A program made the translations under genes and the position numbers. Below, piece by piece: positions 42,899 to 52,135 of a stretch of DNA of 64,000 bases (position 1 is its first letter; every line of letters starts with the position of its first letter). The DNA comes from Catalinimonas sp038039535 (GTDB taxonomy: Bacteria > Bacteroidota > Bacteroidia > Cytophagales > Cyclobacteriaceae): contig NZ_JBBPHP010000030.1 in the NCBI RefSeq assembly GCF_038039535.1, positions 16,306 through 80,305 on the forward strand, read 5' to 3'. Under the pieces are notes generated by a model. It was not told where the DNA came from. It ran no database searches and saw nothing but the letters and a program-made list of their open reading frames with translations.

Positions 42899-43627
42899 TT
42901 AAAATTTGATGAAATCATCCATACTTAAAATTCCCTTTTTGTTTTGAAGCCATTCAGCCACTAAGACTGCGCCCAGTGCAAAGCCTTCTCTGCCATGGGC
43001 GGTATGTTTGATTTCAATATCGTCAATTTCAGAATGGTATTTTACAACATGTGTACCAGGTACATCACCTTCCCTCTCTGAGGTTATAGGTATATTCTTT
43101 TCAGTGGAATTTCCACTTTCATCTACCAAATACCAGTCATTTTTTTGAGTGAGTTCTTTTAGCATACCTTCAGCCAGGGTAATAGCAGTACCGCTGGGAG
43201 CATCTTTTTTCTGGGTATGATGAATTTCTAGCATTGATGGCTCGTAATCGGGATAAACATTCATCATTTTGGCTAAAAATTGATTCAGTCTGAAGAAAAT
43301 ATTTACACCAATACTAAAATTGGAAGCATAGAAAAATGTACCGTTATTTTCAATACAATAGTCTTCAATGGAAGATTTTTCTTTAAGCCAACCTGTAGTG
43401 CCGGAAACCACTGGGATATTGTTTTTCAGACAGTAACGGATATTTGCTGGTGCAGCTTCAGGCTGAGTAAACTCTATAGCCACATCTATATTTTGAGGTG
43501 ATAGTTTGTTTAGCACTTCCTCCCGATGATCAACGTCAACTTTTTCAATGATTTGATGGCCCCGGTGCACAGCAATCTTTTCTATAGTCTTGCCCATTTT
43601 ACCATATCCGAGGATAAGAATATTCAT
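42899..43627 (-). CDS. dapB: 4-hydroxy-tetrahydrodipicolinate reductase
   Basis: 242 residues. NAD(P)H-dependent step of lysine and diaminopimelate synthesis. N-terminal Rossmann ILGYGKMGKTIEKI, SGTTGWL, and catalytic EIHHTQKKDAPSGTA with the His and Lys of the family. Two-base gap after the DUF5683 gene. Confidence 0.95.
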   Translation of the reverse strand: MNILILGYGKMGKTIEKIAVHRGHQIIEKVDVDHREEVLNKLSPQNIDVAIEFTQPEAAPANIRYCLKNNIPVVSGTTGWLKEKSSIEDYCIENNGTFFYASNFSIGVNIFFRLNQFLAKMMNVYPDYEPSMLEIHHTQKKDAPSGTAITLAEGMLKELTQKNDWYLVDESGNSTEKNIPITSEREGDVPGTHVVKYHSEIDDIEIKHTAHGREGFALGAVLVAEWLQNKKGILSMDDFIKF

Positions 43628-43629
43628 GC

Positions 43630-44328
43630 TTATTGTATTTTTAATTTGAATGAAAAACCCAAAGCGGGTACAAAACTACCACCGCCTCCTGAGTACGAAA
43701 GAAACTGACCTAAGGAAGGCTGCAGGTCCATACTCAGTTCTTCACTGACATCAAACTCAATCAGATGAGCATCTACAATAGCTTCCATGATTTGCAAAGC
43801 ATAAGCACCAGCGAGGAGGATATATATAAAATCACGTTGCCTGCGGCTGCTTTCAACTGCATTAGTTATTGACCTTAAATTACTTCCACCTATAGCATCT
43901 TGCAACGGATTCTCTTCAGGTAATCCGTTCTCGAGAGCAATATTTGCTCTACGGAACACAAGATATTGGTCATTATACCAAGTAGTAAACCATCCCAAGG
44001 TAATAAATGTGCCATAGACAATAGGGACTTTCCAGTAGGAACCATTGTAAATTTGACCTAGACCAGGAAGTGCTGCTGCATAAAGAGCGGCTTTTCTGGG
44101 AATCTTTTTTTGGTTACGGCTACTGAAAATTACCACAGAATCAGAATCAGCGTTATCACCTTCCAGGTCTATTCCAATTAAAGCCTGGTCATTTAATTCA
44201 ATGGTATCCTTCTTGATGATGGTTGGGTCAGACTCTTCGTCTTCCTCCACCTGTGCCAAAACATCAATAGCAGAAGCCAATGTTAAAAGTAAAGCCCCAA
44301 TAAACAGGGTGCTAATTTTAAGCCGCAT
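43630..44328 (-). CDS. DUF5683 domain protein
   Basis: 232 residues. Signal peptide at the N-terminus (FIGALLLTLASAIDVLA), an acidic stretch, then the DUF5683 core KAALYAAALPGLGQIYNGSY with membrane segments, as in many Bacteroidota proteins encoded between parB and dapB. Probably an envelope protein; function unknown. Overlap-free, 5 bases after parB. Confidence 0.85.
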   Translation of the reverse strand: MRLKISTLFIGALLLTLASAIDVLAQVEEDEESDPTIIKKDTIELNDQALIGIDLEGDNADSDSVVIFSSRNQKKIPRKAALYAAALPGLGQIYNGSYWKVPIVYGTFITLGWFTTWYNDQYLVFRRANIALENGLPEENPLQDAIGGSNLRSITNAVESSRRQRDFIYILLAGAYALQIMEAIVDAHLIEFDVSEELSMDLQPSLGQFLSYSGGGGSFVPALGFSFKLKIQ

Positions 44329-44333
44329 AAAGC

Positions 44334-45248
44334 TTATACCTCTAAAAGTTCAAGAATTCTGTTAAGATCATCAGCGGATACATAGGGTATTTTTATCTCT
44401 CCTTTGTTTTTCCCGCTGGAACGAATCTGTACGCGGGTTCCAAAATGGGAAGAAAGCTTAGTTTGTAACTGACGAATCTGGTAAGCTGCTTCGGGATTTT
44501 CTTCTTCCTTGGCAGGCTTTTCCTTTTTCCTGGGCATGGATAACTCTCTGACGAGAGCCTCCACTTTTCTTACGGAAAGATCGTCATTGATGGTTTTTTC
44601 AAATATATGCAGTTGCTGGTCTACATTATCAACATTGATAATAGCGCGTGCATGCCCCATAGAAATACGATTATCACGTAAAGCGGCCTGTATATCGGGC
44701 GGAAGTTTTAGTAAACGCAGATAGTTATTCACTGTAGAGCGGTTTTTGCCCACTCTTTCGCCCAATTGTTCCTGACGAAGATCGCATTCAGAAATTAACC
44801 TTTGGTAGCTCAAGGCAATTTCTATAGAATTAAGGTTCTCACGCTGAATATTCTCAATAAGGGCCATTTCCAGCATTTGCTGATCATTGGCCAACCTGAT
44901 ATAGGCGGGTATTTCGTTAAGACCAGCTATTTTTGAAGCCTGAACGCGTCGTTCACCAGAGATAATCTGATAACGATCATTACCCATCTGGCGTACTGTT
45001 ATGGGCTGGATAATGCCCTGTACCTTAATGGATTCTGCTAACTCCTCCAGAGCAGCCTGATCAAAGTCTGTTCTGGGCTGAAAAGGGTTAACGTCTATTT
45101 TATCTAATCCAATTTCATTGATACTACTAACTTCCTTTACTGCCTGTTCTTTACGACTTGAGTCAGAATCCTCTAATAAGGCTCCTAGTCCACGGCCTAA
45201 AGCATTTTTTCTCTTAGGATTTTTGCCTGTCATCTTTTTGCTATTCAT
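44334..45248 (-). CDS. parB: Chromosome partitioning protein ParB
   Basis: 304 residues. N-terminal ParB/Srx CTPase-type domain with NPFQPRTDFD, ISGERRVQAS and ENIQRENLNSIE, then the HTH that reads parS (QLGERVGKNRSTVNNYLRLL), and a C-terminal dimerisation segment. Works with ParA in origin segregation. Encoded 19 bases after parA. I found no clear parS palindrome in the window. Confidence 0.95.
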   Translation of the reverse strand: MNSKKMTGKNPKRKNALGRGLGALLEDSDSSRKEQAVKEVSSINEIGLDKIDVNPFQPRTDFDQAALEELAESIKVQGIIQPITVRQMGNDRYQIISGERRVQASKIAGLNEIPAYIRLANDQQMLEMALIENIQRENLNSIEIALSYQRLISECDLRQEQLGERVGKNRSTVNNYLRLLKLPPDIQAALRDNRISMGHARAIINVDNVDQQLHIFEKTINDDLSVRKVEALVRELSMPRKKEKPAKEEENPEAAYQIRQLQTKLSSHFGTRVQIRSSGKNKGEIKIPYVSADDLNRILELLEV

Positions 45249-45267
45249 TCCTCTTCACTAAACAATA

Positions 45268-46041
45268 CTAAATGGTGATTCCGTTTTTCTCTAAAATTTC
45301 TCTTGCCAGATTTAAATAGCTGGTGGCTCCTTTACTTTCTGCGTCATGCACTATGGTAGGTATGCCAAAGCTTGGAGATTCACTGAGCTTAATATTGCGC
45401 GGTATCAGTGTTTTAAATACCATTTGTTGAAAATGGTTATTCACTTCCTCCACTACCTGATTGGATAATCTTAAGCGCACATCATACATTGTAAGCAATA
45501 TACCCTCAATTTCTAGTCCGGTATTAAGCCTGGTCTGTATTATTTTAATCGTATTAAGAAGTTTGCCCAAACCTTCCAAAGCATAATATTCACATTGAAC
45601 AGGAATAATGACAGAGTTGGCAGCAGTGAGCGCATTAATTGTGATCAAACCTAATGAGGGCGAACAATCAATAATTATGAAATCATAGTCTTCCTTAATG
45701 GGTATGAGCGCTTCACGCATACGTGTCTCCCGACTGTCCAAACCAACCATTTCTATTTCAGCACCTACCAGATCAATGTGAGAAGGTAATAAATAAAGGT
45801 AGCTTGTATCAGTGTCAACGATCGTTTCTTTAACATCAATATCATCTACCATGCATTCGTAAATACTATTTTCTATTTCCTTAGGGTTGAAGCCTAGACC
45901 AGAAGTAGAGTTTGCCTGCGGGTCAGCATCAACCACCAGCGTTTTATATTCCAGTGCCGCCAGGCTGGCCGCTAAGTTAATAGCACTTGTTGTTTTTCCT
46001 ACCCCTCCTTTTTGATTAGCGATTGCTATAATTTTGCCCAT
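45268..46041 (-). CDS. parA: Chromosome partitioning ATPase ParA
   Basis: 257 residues. Deviant Walker A KGGVGKTT at 11-18, switch I DADPQANST, Walker B FIIIDCSPSLGL. Cytoplasmic, nucleoid-bound ATPase that moves ParB-parS complexes. First gene of the five-gene run through lepB; its promoter must lie in the 335-base gap shared with the GNAT-like gene. Confidence 0.96.
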   Translation of the reverse strand: MGKIIAIANQKGGVGKTTSAINLAASLAALEYKTLVVDADPQANSTSGLGFNPKEIENSIYECMVDDIDVKETIVDTDTSYLYLLPSHIDLVGAEIEMVGLDSRETRMREALIPIKEDYDFIIIDCSPSLGLITINALTAANSVIIPVQCEYYALEGLGKLLNTIKIIQTRLNTGLEIEGILLTMYDVRLRLSNQVVEEVNNHFQQMVFKTLIPRNIKLSESPSFGIPTIVHDAESKGATSYLNLAREILEKNGITI

Positions 46042-46376
46042 TGAACGTATTGGCTAGGTTAGTAATATGAATAATATGAGTGATTAATTAACTTTTTTCT
46101 TTTAATTTGTACTTAATCAATCAGTTAGCTAAGTTTTTCATAAATATAAAGGAAAAGATATGCAAACATATCGTTCCATTAACTATGGTTTTCAGTACTA
46201 AATATGACTTAAATTTATTTAATTTGGGACTGAAATTAAACGTGATCAGTCACAAATATAAAAGTTTAATTCTTAAAAAATAACCTAAGTTATCAGTCCT
46301 CTTTAAGTGTGACAATAGACTAATTCTAAGTGGGTTTTGAGCTGTTTTTTTCTTTTCTATCTATACTTTTTACCTG
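46042..46376. other. 335-base divergent intergenic region
   Basis: Separates parA (minus) from the GNAT-like gene (plus), so it must hold two promoters. It is AT-rich with no frame of note, no hairpin terminator and no convincing TAnnTTTG box that I can place with confidence. Confidence 0.5.
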
Positions 46377-47507
46377 ATGCATCTTCTTCGTGTAAATGAC
46401 AATGAGCTAGCCCGGGAGTTTGTAGAACTACCACATCGTCTGCATCGACAAGCGAGAAGGTTTTCCAGAGCTCAGCAAAAGCATATTCTGGCCCTTATCA
46501 AACGAAAAGATTCCTTTTTTGAACAAGAAGGAGAGGCTGAGTTCTGGATACTAGCCAATTTTCGTGGTGAGACAATAGGGAGAATAGCGGCATTTGTTTT
46601 TAAGAACTCTTCTCAAGGCTACGTTGGTCTATTTGATTGTATTAATCATTTAAAAGCAGCCTCTATGTTATTTGACCAGTGCAAAACATGGCTACAAAAG
46701 TTTGAAATCAAGACTATGGAAGGCCCGTTCAATACCATGCCCTTTCAGCTTGAAGGCCTGGCCATGGACAATAAATTGCAGCAATCTGTACCCTTTGTAA
46801 ATATACAATCCATTTTTTTTACAGATTTATTTGAATTTTATGGCTTTAAAAACTTCAGAACTCAGCAATTATTAAGTTTTGAAGGTGGAAAAAAAATAAT
46901 AACTCACTCTGGAGTCAATAATTTTTCAGATGATGCTGACTACGAGGTATTAAAAGTTGATAAAACCAACATCACTCGTGCTACCAAAGCCATTGTTGAA
47001 GTTTATAGTGCTGTAAAAGGCCAAAAAACCCATTTAGGTTCGGAAAATGATTTATTACCATGGCTAGCGGCTTTAGTTAATCAACATTTGCCGCCTTTGA
47101 TTTGGGTGGTCTACCACAAAAGTGAGGCAATTGCTTTTATTATCAATGTGATGATTGATACTCCCCAAGAGATTACTGATAATGAAAAGCTTACAATCTG
47201 GCAACAGATAACTTTAAGGTTTGCTCCCCAACATAAATCATTGCTCAATCTAGGCCTGTATGTTGTTCCTAATTACAGTGATCAAGAAATAGAAAAAAGA
47301 CTGTTGAAATTGCTGGAAGATACTATTGAAAAGGATTCCTCCTATAAATTTGATCAGTTTCTAATTATTGATAAATATCTTAGTAATATCCCGTCAGTTT
47401 TAAATGATGGAGTAATTATTGATAAATTTGTGAAGTTCAAGTATAAATTTGATCAAGAGCCATTGATTGGTACTTTTGCGAAGTCAAAAATTATATCTCC
47501 CGAATAG
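46377..47507 (+). CDS. GNAT-like acyltransferase fold protein
   Basis: 376 residues, no signal peptide. The central part has GNAT-like features (AEFWILANFRGETIGRIAAFV, then GYVGLFDCINH), and a second related half follows (LPPLIWVVYHKSEAIAFIINV). Many Bacteroidota genomes carry such double-GNAT proteins annotated as N-acetyltransferases; substrate unknown. A short terminator overlaps its stop codon. Confidence 0.65.
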   Translation: MHLLRVNDNELAREFVELPHRLHRQARRFSRAQQKHILALIKRKDSFFEQEGEAEFWILANFRGETIGRIAAFVFKNSSQGYVGLFDCINHLKAASMLFDQCKTWLQKFEIKTMEGPFNTMPFQLEGLAMDNKLQQSVPFVNIQSIFFTDLFEFYGFKNFRTQQLLSFEGGKKIITHSGVNNFSDDADYEVLKVDKTNITRATKAIVEVYSAVKGQKTHLGSENDLLPWLAALVNQHLPPLIWVVYHKSEAIAFIINVMIDTPQEITDNEKLTIWQQITLRFAPQHKSLLNLGLYVVPNYSDQEIEKRLLKLLEDTIEKDSSYKFDQFLIIDKYLSNIPSVLNDGVIIDKFVKFKYKFDQEPLIGTFAKSKIISPE

Positions 47508-47519
47508 CGGGATTTTTTT
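47498..47519 (+). terminator. Terminator overlapping the stop codon of the GNAT-like gene
   Basis: 5-bp stem TCCCG/CGGGA whose loop AATAG contains the TAG stop, followed by seven T. Confidence 0.65.
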
Positions 47520-47539
47520 CATTTGCTAAACCAAATTTT

Positions 47540-48466
47540 ATGAGCTTATTATCCATTGGAAGTGTTGCGTTTGATCAAATTGAAACTCCCTTCGGAAAAT
47601 CCGACAAAATCATTGGAGGTTCAGGTACTTACATTGCACTTGCTTCATCATATTTTACAGAAAAGACAAAATTGGTTGGGGTAGTAGGAGAAGACTTCCG
47701 GCAGGAAGATATTCATATGATGCAGCAACATGGCATTGATACTGAAGGGATACAGATAAAAAAAGGTGAAAAATCTTTTTTCTGGTCTGGTCGCTATCAT
47801 GCTGATCTTAATACACGCGATACTCTGGTAACCGAACTTAATGTATTGGGTGATTTTGACCCTGTGATTCCGGATAGTTACCAGGATTGTGAATATCTGA
47901 TGTTAGGTAATTTGACTCCATCGGTCCAAAAAACAGTTATTGAACGTTTGCAGAAGCGCCCCAAGCTAATTGCCATGGATACTATGAATTTCTGGATGGA
48001 AGAGATGTTCATCAAAGAGCTAAAAGAGGTGATGACTATGGTGGATGTAATGTCTATCAATGATGAAGAGGCGCGTTTACTTTCCGGAGAATATTCTTTG
48101 GTAAAAGCAGCCAAGAAGATTCGTGAGATGGGCCCCAAATATCTTATTATTAAAAAAGGAGAGCATGGAGCCCTGCTTTTTAGTGATGAACAAATCTTCT
48201 TTGCCCCCGCACTTCCATTAGAGGAAGTATTTGACCCCACTGGCGCAGGTGATACTTTTGCCGGAGGATTTATCGGACACCTGGCCAGTACAGGTGATAT
48301 CAGCTTTGAAAATATGAAGAGAGCTGTAATCTATGGCTCTGCAATGGCTTCTTTCTGCGTAGAAAAATTTGGTCCGGAAAGACTCATTGGCTTAAAAGCT
48401 GATGATTTAGAGGAGAGAGTTCAGGAGTTTATTGACCTGGTCCAGTTTGAAATAGAATACAACTAA
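47540..48466 (+). CDS. PfkB-family sugar/nucleoside kinase
   Basis: 308 residues. Ribokinase/PfkB fold with N-terminal GGSGTYIALASSYF and the C-terminal anion-hole signature DPTGAGDTFAGGFIG containing the catalytic Asp. Phosphorylates a sugar, nucleoside or related alcohol; the substrate cannot be told from sequence. Own terminator downstream. Confidence 0.9.
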   Translation: MSLLSIGSVAFDQIETPFGKSDKIIGGSGTYIALASSYFTEKTKLVGVVGEDFRQEDIHMMQQHGIDTEGIQIKKGEKSFFWSGRYHADLNTRDTLVTELNVLGDFDPVIPDSYQDCEYLMLGNLTPSVQKTVIERLQKRPKLIAMDTMNFWMEEMFIKELKEVMTMVDVMSINDEEARLLSGEYSLVKAAKKIREMGPKYLIIKKGEHGALLFSDEQIFFAPALPLEEVFDPTGAGDTFAGGFIGHLASTGDISFENMKRAVIYGSAMASFCVEKFGPERLIGLKADDLEERVQEFIDLVQFEIEYN

Positions 48467-48498
48467 TTTTATTTAAGCATATACTATTTCATAACCAG

Positions 48499-48524
48499 AG
48501 GTGGCTTCTTGCCACCTTTTTTTG
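48499..48524 (+). terminator. Intrinsic terminator after the PfkB kinase gene
   Basis: 7-bp perfect stem AGGTGGC/GCCACCT, 5-base loop, seven T. Its position argues against any egtB start before about 48530. Confidence 0.88.
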
Positions 48525-48665
48525 TATCCTCTCGTAAAAGCAAAAAACTTGAGTTTTGATTTTGAGCTATTTGCAAAAGAGATTCAATCTGAAAATTTCT
48601 CTATATTTTCTAAACACATTTTTAGATTATTGATTAATATCAGAGTTACTGATAAGCTCATTTTT

Positions 48666-49988
48666 ATGATACAGGAAGAAAATACAATTGTTTCCGAAAT
48701 TGCTAACTCCTTAGAGATCCGTATAGAAAATAAATATCAGGCAGTAAGATCCCAGTCAGAAAAACTGTGTGAACCGCTGAAAACTGAAGATTATGTGGTT
48801 CAGCCAATCCAGGATGTAAGTCCTCCGAAATGGCATCTGGCACATACTACCTGGTTTTTTGAGCAGTTTATTCTCAAGGCCTACAAAAAAGATTATCAGA
48901 TCTTCAACAATGCCTATAATTACATCTTCAATAGCTATTATGAAAGTATGGGGGAGAAGATGCTCCGGGATCATCGCGGAAACATGACGCGCCCTTCTAC
49001 GGAAGATGTATATCAATACAGAGCCTATGTAGACCAGCAAATGTTGGAATTGCTTAACAGTTCACAATTTAACACCGAGCTTGAGCAATTGACAGAACTG
49101 GGTTTAAATCATGAGCAGCAGCATCAGGAGTTACTAATAACAGATATTAAATACATCTTAGGGAGTAATCCTTTATTTCCATCTTACTTACAGTCAACTC
49201 AATCATCAATAAATACAAGCAATATTCAAAAGCAGGAGTACATTGAGTTTGACGAAGGTGTTTATTCCATAGGTTTTGAAGGAAATGGATTTCACTATGA
49301 CAATGAAGAAGGTCGTCATAAGGTATATTTGCATAATTTTAGAATACTTAACCGGCTGATTACCAACGGAGAATATCTCGCATTTATGGATGCAGGGGGG
49401 TATGAAAATTATGACCTATGGCTGGCAGATGGTCGTGATTTTGTAAGTCTACATCATATTAAAGCGCCCTGTTACTGGCATAAGATAGATGGCGAATGGC
49501 ATCATTATACTTTACATGGTCTTCAAAAAATAGATTTGGATGCACCTGTTACGCATGTCAGTCATTATGAAGCAGATGCTTTTGCCCGCTGGCAGAGTAA
49601 GCGTTTGCCTACTGAACAGGAATGGGAAACTGTAAGTCAATTAGCCAGGTATGACCAAGACTTACACCTTCTTCACAAAGCAAATTTTGTTGAGTCTAAC
49701 CTATACCACCCTCAGGCCCTACAGGCTGAGGGTAATGGTAAAATACCTGCTCAGATGATGGGTGATGTATGGGAATGGACACAGAGTGCTTATCTTCCTT
49801 ATCCCTTTTACAAGAGAGTAGAAGGAGCTTTGGGAGAGTACAATGGCAAATTTATGAGCAATCAAATGGTACTCAGAGGAGGTTCGTGTGCTACTCCTGA
49901 AAGCCACATCAGGACTACCTATCGTAATTTTTTTCAGCCGGATAAAAGGTGGCAGTTTACCGGTATTCGTTTAGCAGAACATTTTTAG
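48666..49988 (+). CDS. egtB: Ergothioneine-type sulfoxide synthase EgtB
   Basis: 440 residues from ATG 48666 (an upstream frame reaching 48501 overlaps a terminator and is rejected). Iron(II)-dependent C-S bond formation between N-trimethylhistidine and a thiol. Iron ligands are H60 (WHLAHTTWFFE), H149 and H153 (NHEQQHQEL). The N-terminal half is DinB_2-like and the C-terminal half is an FGE-sulfatase domain ending VLRGGSCATPESHIRTTYRN. The thiol donor (cysteine, gamma-glutamylcysteine) is not decided; no egtA or egtC is adjacent. Directly followed by egtD with no gap. Confidence 0.92.
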   Translation: MIQEENTIVSEIANSLEIRIENKYQAVRSQSEKLCEPLKTEDYVVQPIQDVSPPKWHLAHTTWFFEQFILKAYKKDYQIFNNAYNYIFNSYYESMGEKMLRDHRGNMTRPSTEDVYQYRAYVDQQMLELLNSSQFNTELEQLTELGLNHEQQHQELLITDIKYILGSNPLFPSYLQSTQSSINTSNIQKQEYIEFDEGVYSIGFEGNGFHYDNEEGRHKVYLHNFRILNRLITNGEYLAFMDAGGYENYDLWLADGRDFVSLHHIKAPCYWHKIDGEWHHYTLHGLQKIDLDAPVTHVSHYEADAFARWQSKRLPTEQEWETVSQLARYDQDLHLLHKANFVESNLYHPQALQAEGNGKIPAQMMGDVWEWTQSAYLPYPFYKRVEGALGEYNGKFMSNQMVLRGGSCATPESHIRTTYRNFFQPDKRWQFTGIRLAEHF

Positions 49989-51014
49989 ATGAAAGAGCAT
50001 AATTCAAACAACGATATTTTAGAACCCAAAAAAAATAATTCTATACCCAATGAGGTAAGTGGTTTTGACAAAAGCTTTGCTGAAGATGTAAAATCAGGGC
50101 TTCAAGCTGAACAAAAATACCTTTCATCTAAATATCTCTATGATAAGAAAGGGGATGCCATATTCCAGCAGATTATGGATATGGAAGAGTATTACCCTAC
50201 CCGATGTGAGTATGAAATTTTTGAGATGCATAAAGCTGAAATGCTCAAGTATTTCAGTGAACAGGTTAAGCAGTTTGACCTGATTGAGTTTGGTGCCGGG
50301 GATGGGATGAAAACAAAAGTCTTGCTAAAACATTTTTTGCAGGAAAAAGCACACTTCAATTATGTACCCATTGATATTTCAGCCAATATTGTCAAAACGC
50401 TGACGAGCGATCTCTATGAAAATATGCCTGATTTATCAGTAAAAGGAATATGTGATGATTACTTTAGCGCTTTTGATAAACTTGAAGCAAGTGAAGAAGA
50501 AACAAGAAAGGTAGTACTTTTTTTAGGGGCTAACATTGGAAACTTCAACCCGCAAGAAAGTATCACCTTCCTCAAAAAAGTTGCATCTTATTTTAGTCCG
50601 GGAGATCGGCTACTGATTGGTTTTGATCTCAGAAAAGACCCACAACGTATTCTTGATGCTTATTTTGATAAACATGGCATTACAAGATCTTTCAAGCTTA
50701 ACCTCCTTGAAAGAATCAACCGAGAATTAGGTGGAAACTTTGATGTTGATAAATTTCAATACTTTCCAATCTACGATCCAATTGAGGGGGCAATCAGGAG
50801 TCACCTGGTAAGTAAAGTAGAACAGGAAGTTTATATCAAAGCACTGGACGAAAGCTTTCACTTTGAGGCTTGGGAGGCTATGTTCATGGAACGTTCTCAA
50901 AAGTACAGCGTGTCAGAAATTTATCAAATGGCTGAAAAAGCTGGATTTCGTTGCCTTCACCATTTTTACGATAGCAGAGAATATTTTACTGACTCTTTAT
51001 GGACATTGGCTTAA
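49989..51014 (+). CDS. egtD: L-histidine N-alpha-methyltransferase EgtD
   Basis: 341 residues. Trimethylates the alpha-amino group of histidine with SAM, making the EgtB substrate. Family signatures are YLYDKKGDAIFQQIMDMEEYY, TRCEYEIF, EFGAGDGMKTKVLL and VLFLGANIGNFNP. It begins at the base after the egtB stop, so the two form one unit; hemB starts 31 bases later without an intervening terminator. Confidence 0.94.
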   Translation: MKEHNSNNDILEPKKNNSIPNEVSGFDKSFAEDVKSGLQAEQKYLSSKYLYDKKGDAIFQQIMDMEEYYPTRCEYEIFEMHKAEMLKYFSEQVKQFDLIEFGAGDGMKTKVLLKHFLQEKAHFNYVPIDISANIVKTLTSDLYENMPDLSVKGICDDYFSAFDKLEASEEETRKVVLFLGANIGNFNPQESITFLKKVASYFSPGDRLLIGFDLRKDPQRILDAYFDKHGITRSFKLNLLERINRELGGNFDVDKFQYFPIYDPIEGAIRSHLVSKVEQEVYIKALDESFHFEAWEAMFMERSQKYSVSEIYQMAEKAGFRCLHHFYDSREYFTDSLWTLA

Positions 51015-51045
51015 CAATAATAAATTAGCGGAAAATTGATGAGCT

Positions 51046-52020
51046 ATGCTTAATAGAAGGCCCCGTAGAAATCGCAAATCTGCTCTAGTGCGCAATTTGG
51101 TGCAGGAAAGCAAAGTTAGCCTGGAGGATTTGATCTTACCGCTATTTCTGATTGAAGGAGATAATAAAAAAGTTCAGGTTTCCTCTATGCCTGGTATTTA
51201 CAGATATAGTTCAGACCTATTGATGGAAGAAATTCAATCCTGTATCAATTTAGGGCTACATACTTTCGCCCCATTTCCCTCTATTAGCGACTCCCTGAAG
51301 AACCCGATGGCTACTGAAAGCCATAATCCCGATGGCTTATATATATCAACGATCAGAAAGATAAAAGAAAATTTTCCTGACGTCTGTCTGATTACAGATG
51401 TGGCGATGGATCCTTACAGTTCAGATGGGCACGATGGTATTGTTAAGGATGGAAAGATTCTCAACGACGAAACACTGGAAGTACTTGGGAAAATGGCAAT
51501 AGCTCAGGCAGAAGCAGGTACAGATATTTTAGGACCATCTGATATGATGGATGGTAGGGTAGGCTACTTACGGAATGTTTTGGATGAACATGGTTTTACA
51601 GAAGTGTCTATCATGTCTTATACTGCCAAATATGCCAGTGCTTTTTATGGACCTTTCCGTGACGCATTGAACTCCGCCCCCAAAGCAGGTGACAAGAAGA
51701 CCTATCAAATGAACCCGGCCAATAGAGCGGAAGCCCTGATTGAAGCTGATCTTGACGTGGAGGAAGGAACTGATATCATGATGGTGAAGCCCGCCATTCC
51801 TTATCTGGATGTAATCAGATTGCTGAAAGATAATTATGCATTACCAATTGCTGCATACCATGTCAGTGGTGAGTATGCGATGATCAAAGCCGCTGCGGAA
51901 AAGGGCTGGCTTGATGAAGAAAAATGTATGCTGGAAGCACTTACCTGTATTAAGAGAGCAGGCGCAGATATTATACTTACCTATTTTGCCAAAGACTTTG
52001 CCCGCTGGCAGCATAAGTAG
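51046..52020 (+). CDS. hemB: Porphobilinogen synthase
   Basis: 324 residues. Joins two 5-aminolevulinate molecules in tetrapyrrole synthesis. Schiff-base lysines are in SYTAKYASAFYGP and MMVKPAIPYLD. The metal-site loop reads DVAMDPYSSDGHDG, with Asp in place of the cysteines of zinc-dependent enzymes, so it is of the magnesium type. Tetrapyrrole supply also feeds siroheme made by the cobA-encoded methyltransferase in this window. Confidence 0.96.
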   Translation: MLNRRPRRNRKSALVRNLVQESKVSLEDLILPLFLIEGDNKKVQVSSMPGIYRYSSDLLMEEIQSCINLGLHTFAPFPSISDSLKNPMATESHNPDGLYISTIRKIKENFPDVCLITDVAMDPYSSDGHDGIVKDGKILNDETLEVLGKMAIAQAEAGTDILGPSDMMDGRVGYLRNVLDEHGFTEVSIMSYTAKYASAFYGPFRDALNSAPKAGDKKTYQMNPANRAEALIEADLDVEEGTDIMMVKPAIPYLDVIRLLKDNYALPIAAYHVSGEYAMIKAAAEKGWLDEEKCMLEALTCIKRAGADIILTYFAKDFARWQHK

Positions 52021-52135
52021 TCTATCAGCCCCTTTTTGGATGATTATAAGTATACGTGCTTTAGTTTAATGTTTTTTTATTTTTCCTATCAACTTATTGT
52101 AAATTGCGCCATCATTCACCAAAAAAGGCAAAAAG

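Noticed and set aside
46246..46257. GTGATCAGTCAC as a CRP-like operator or parS
   Set aside because: The half-sites are 4 bases apart, not the 6 of a CRP site, and it does not match a ParB recognition palindrome.
48501..48665. Longer N-terminus for EgtB
   Set aside because: It would overlap the terminator of the preceding gene and adds residues unlike the family; ATG 48666 fits.
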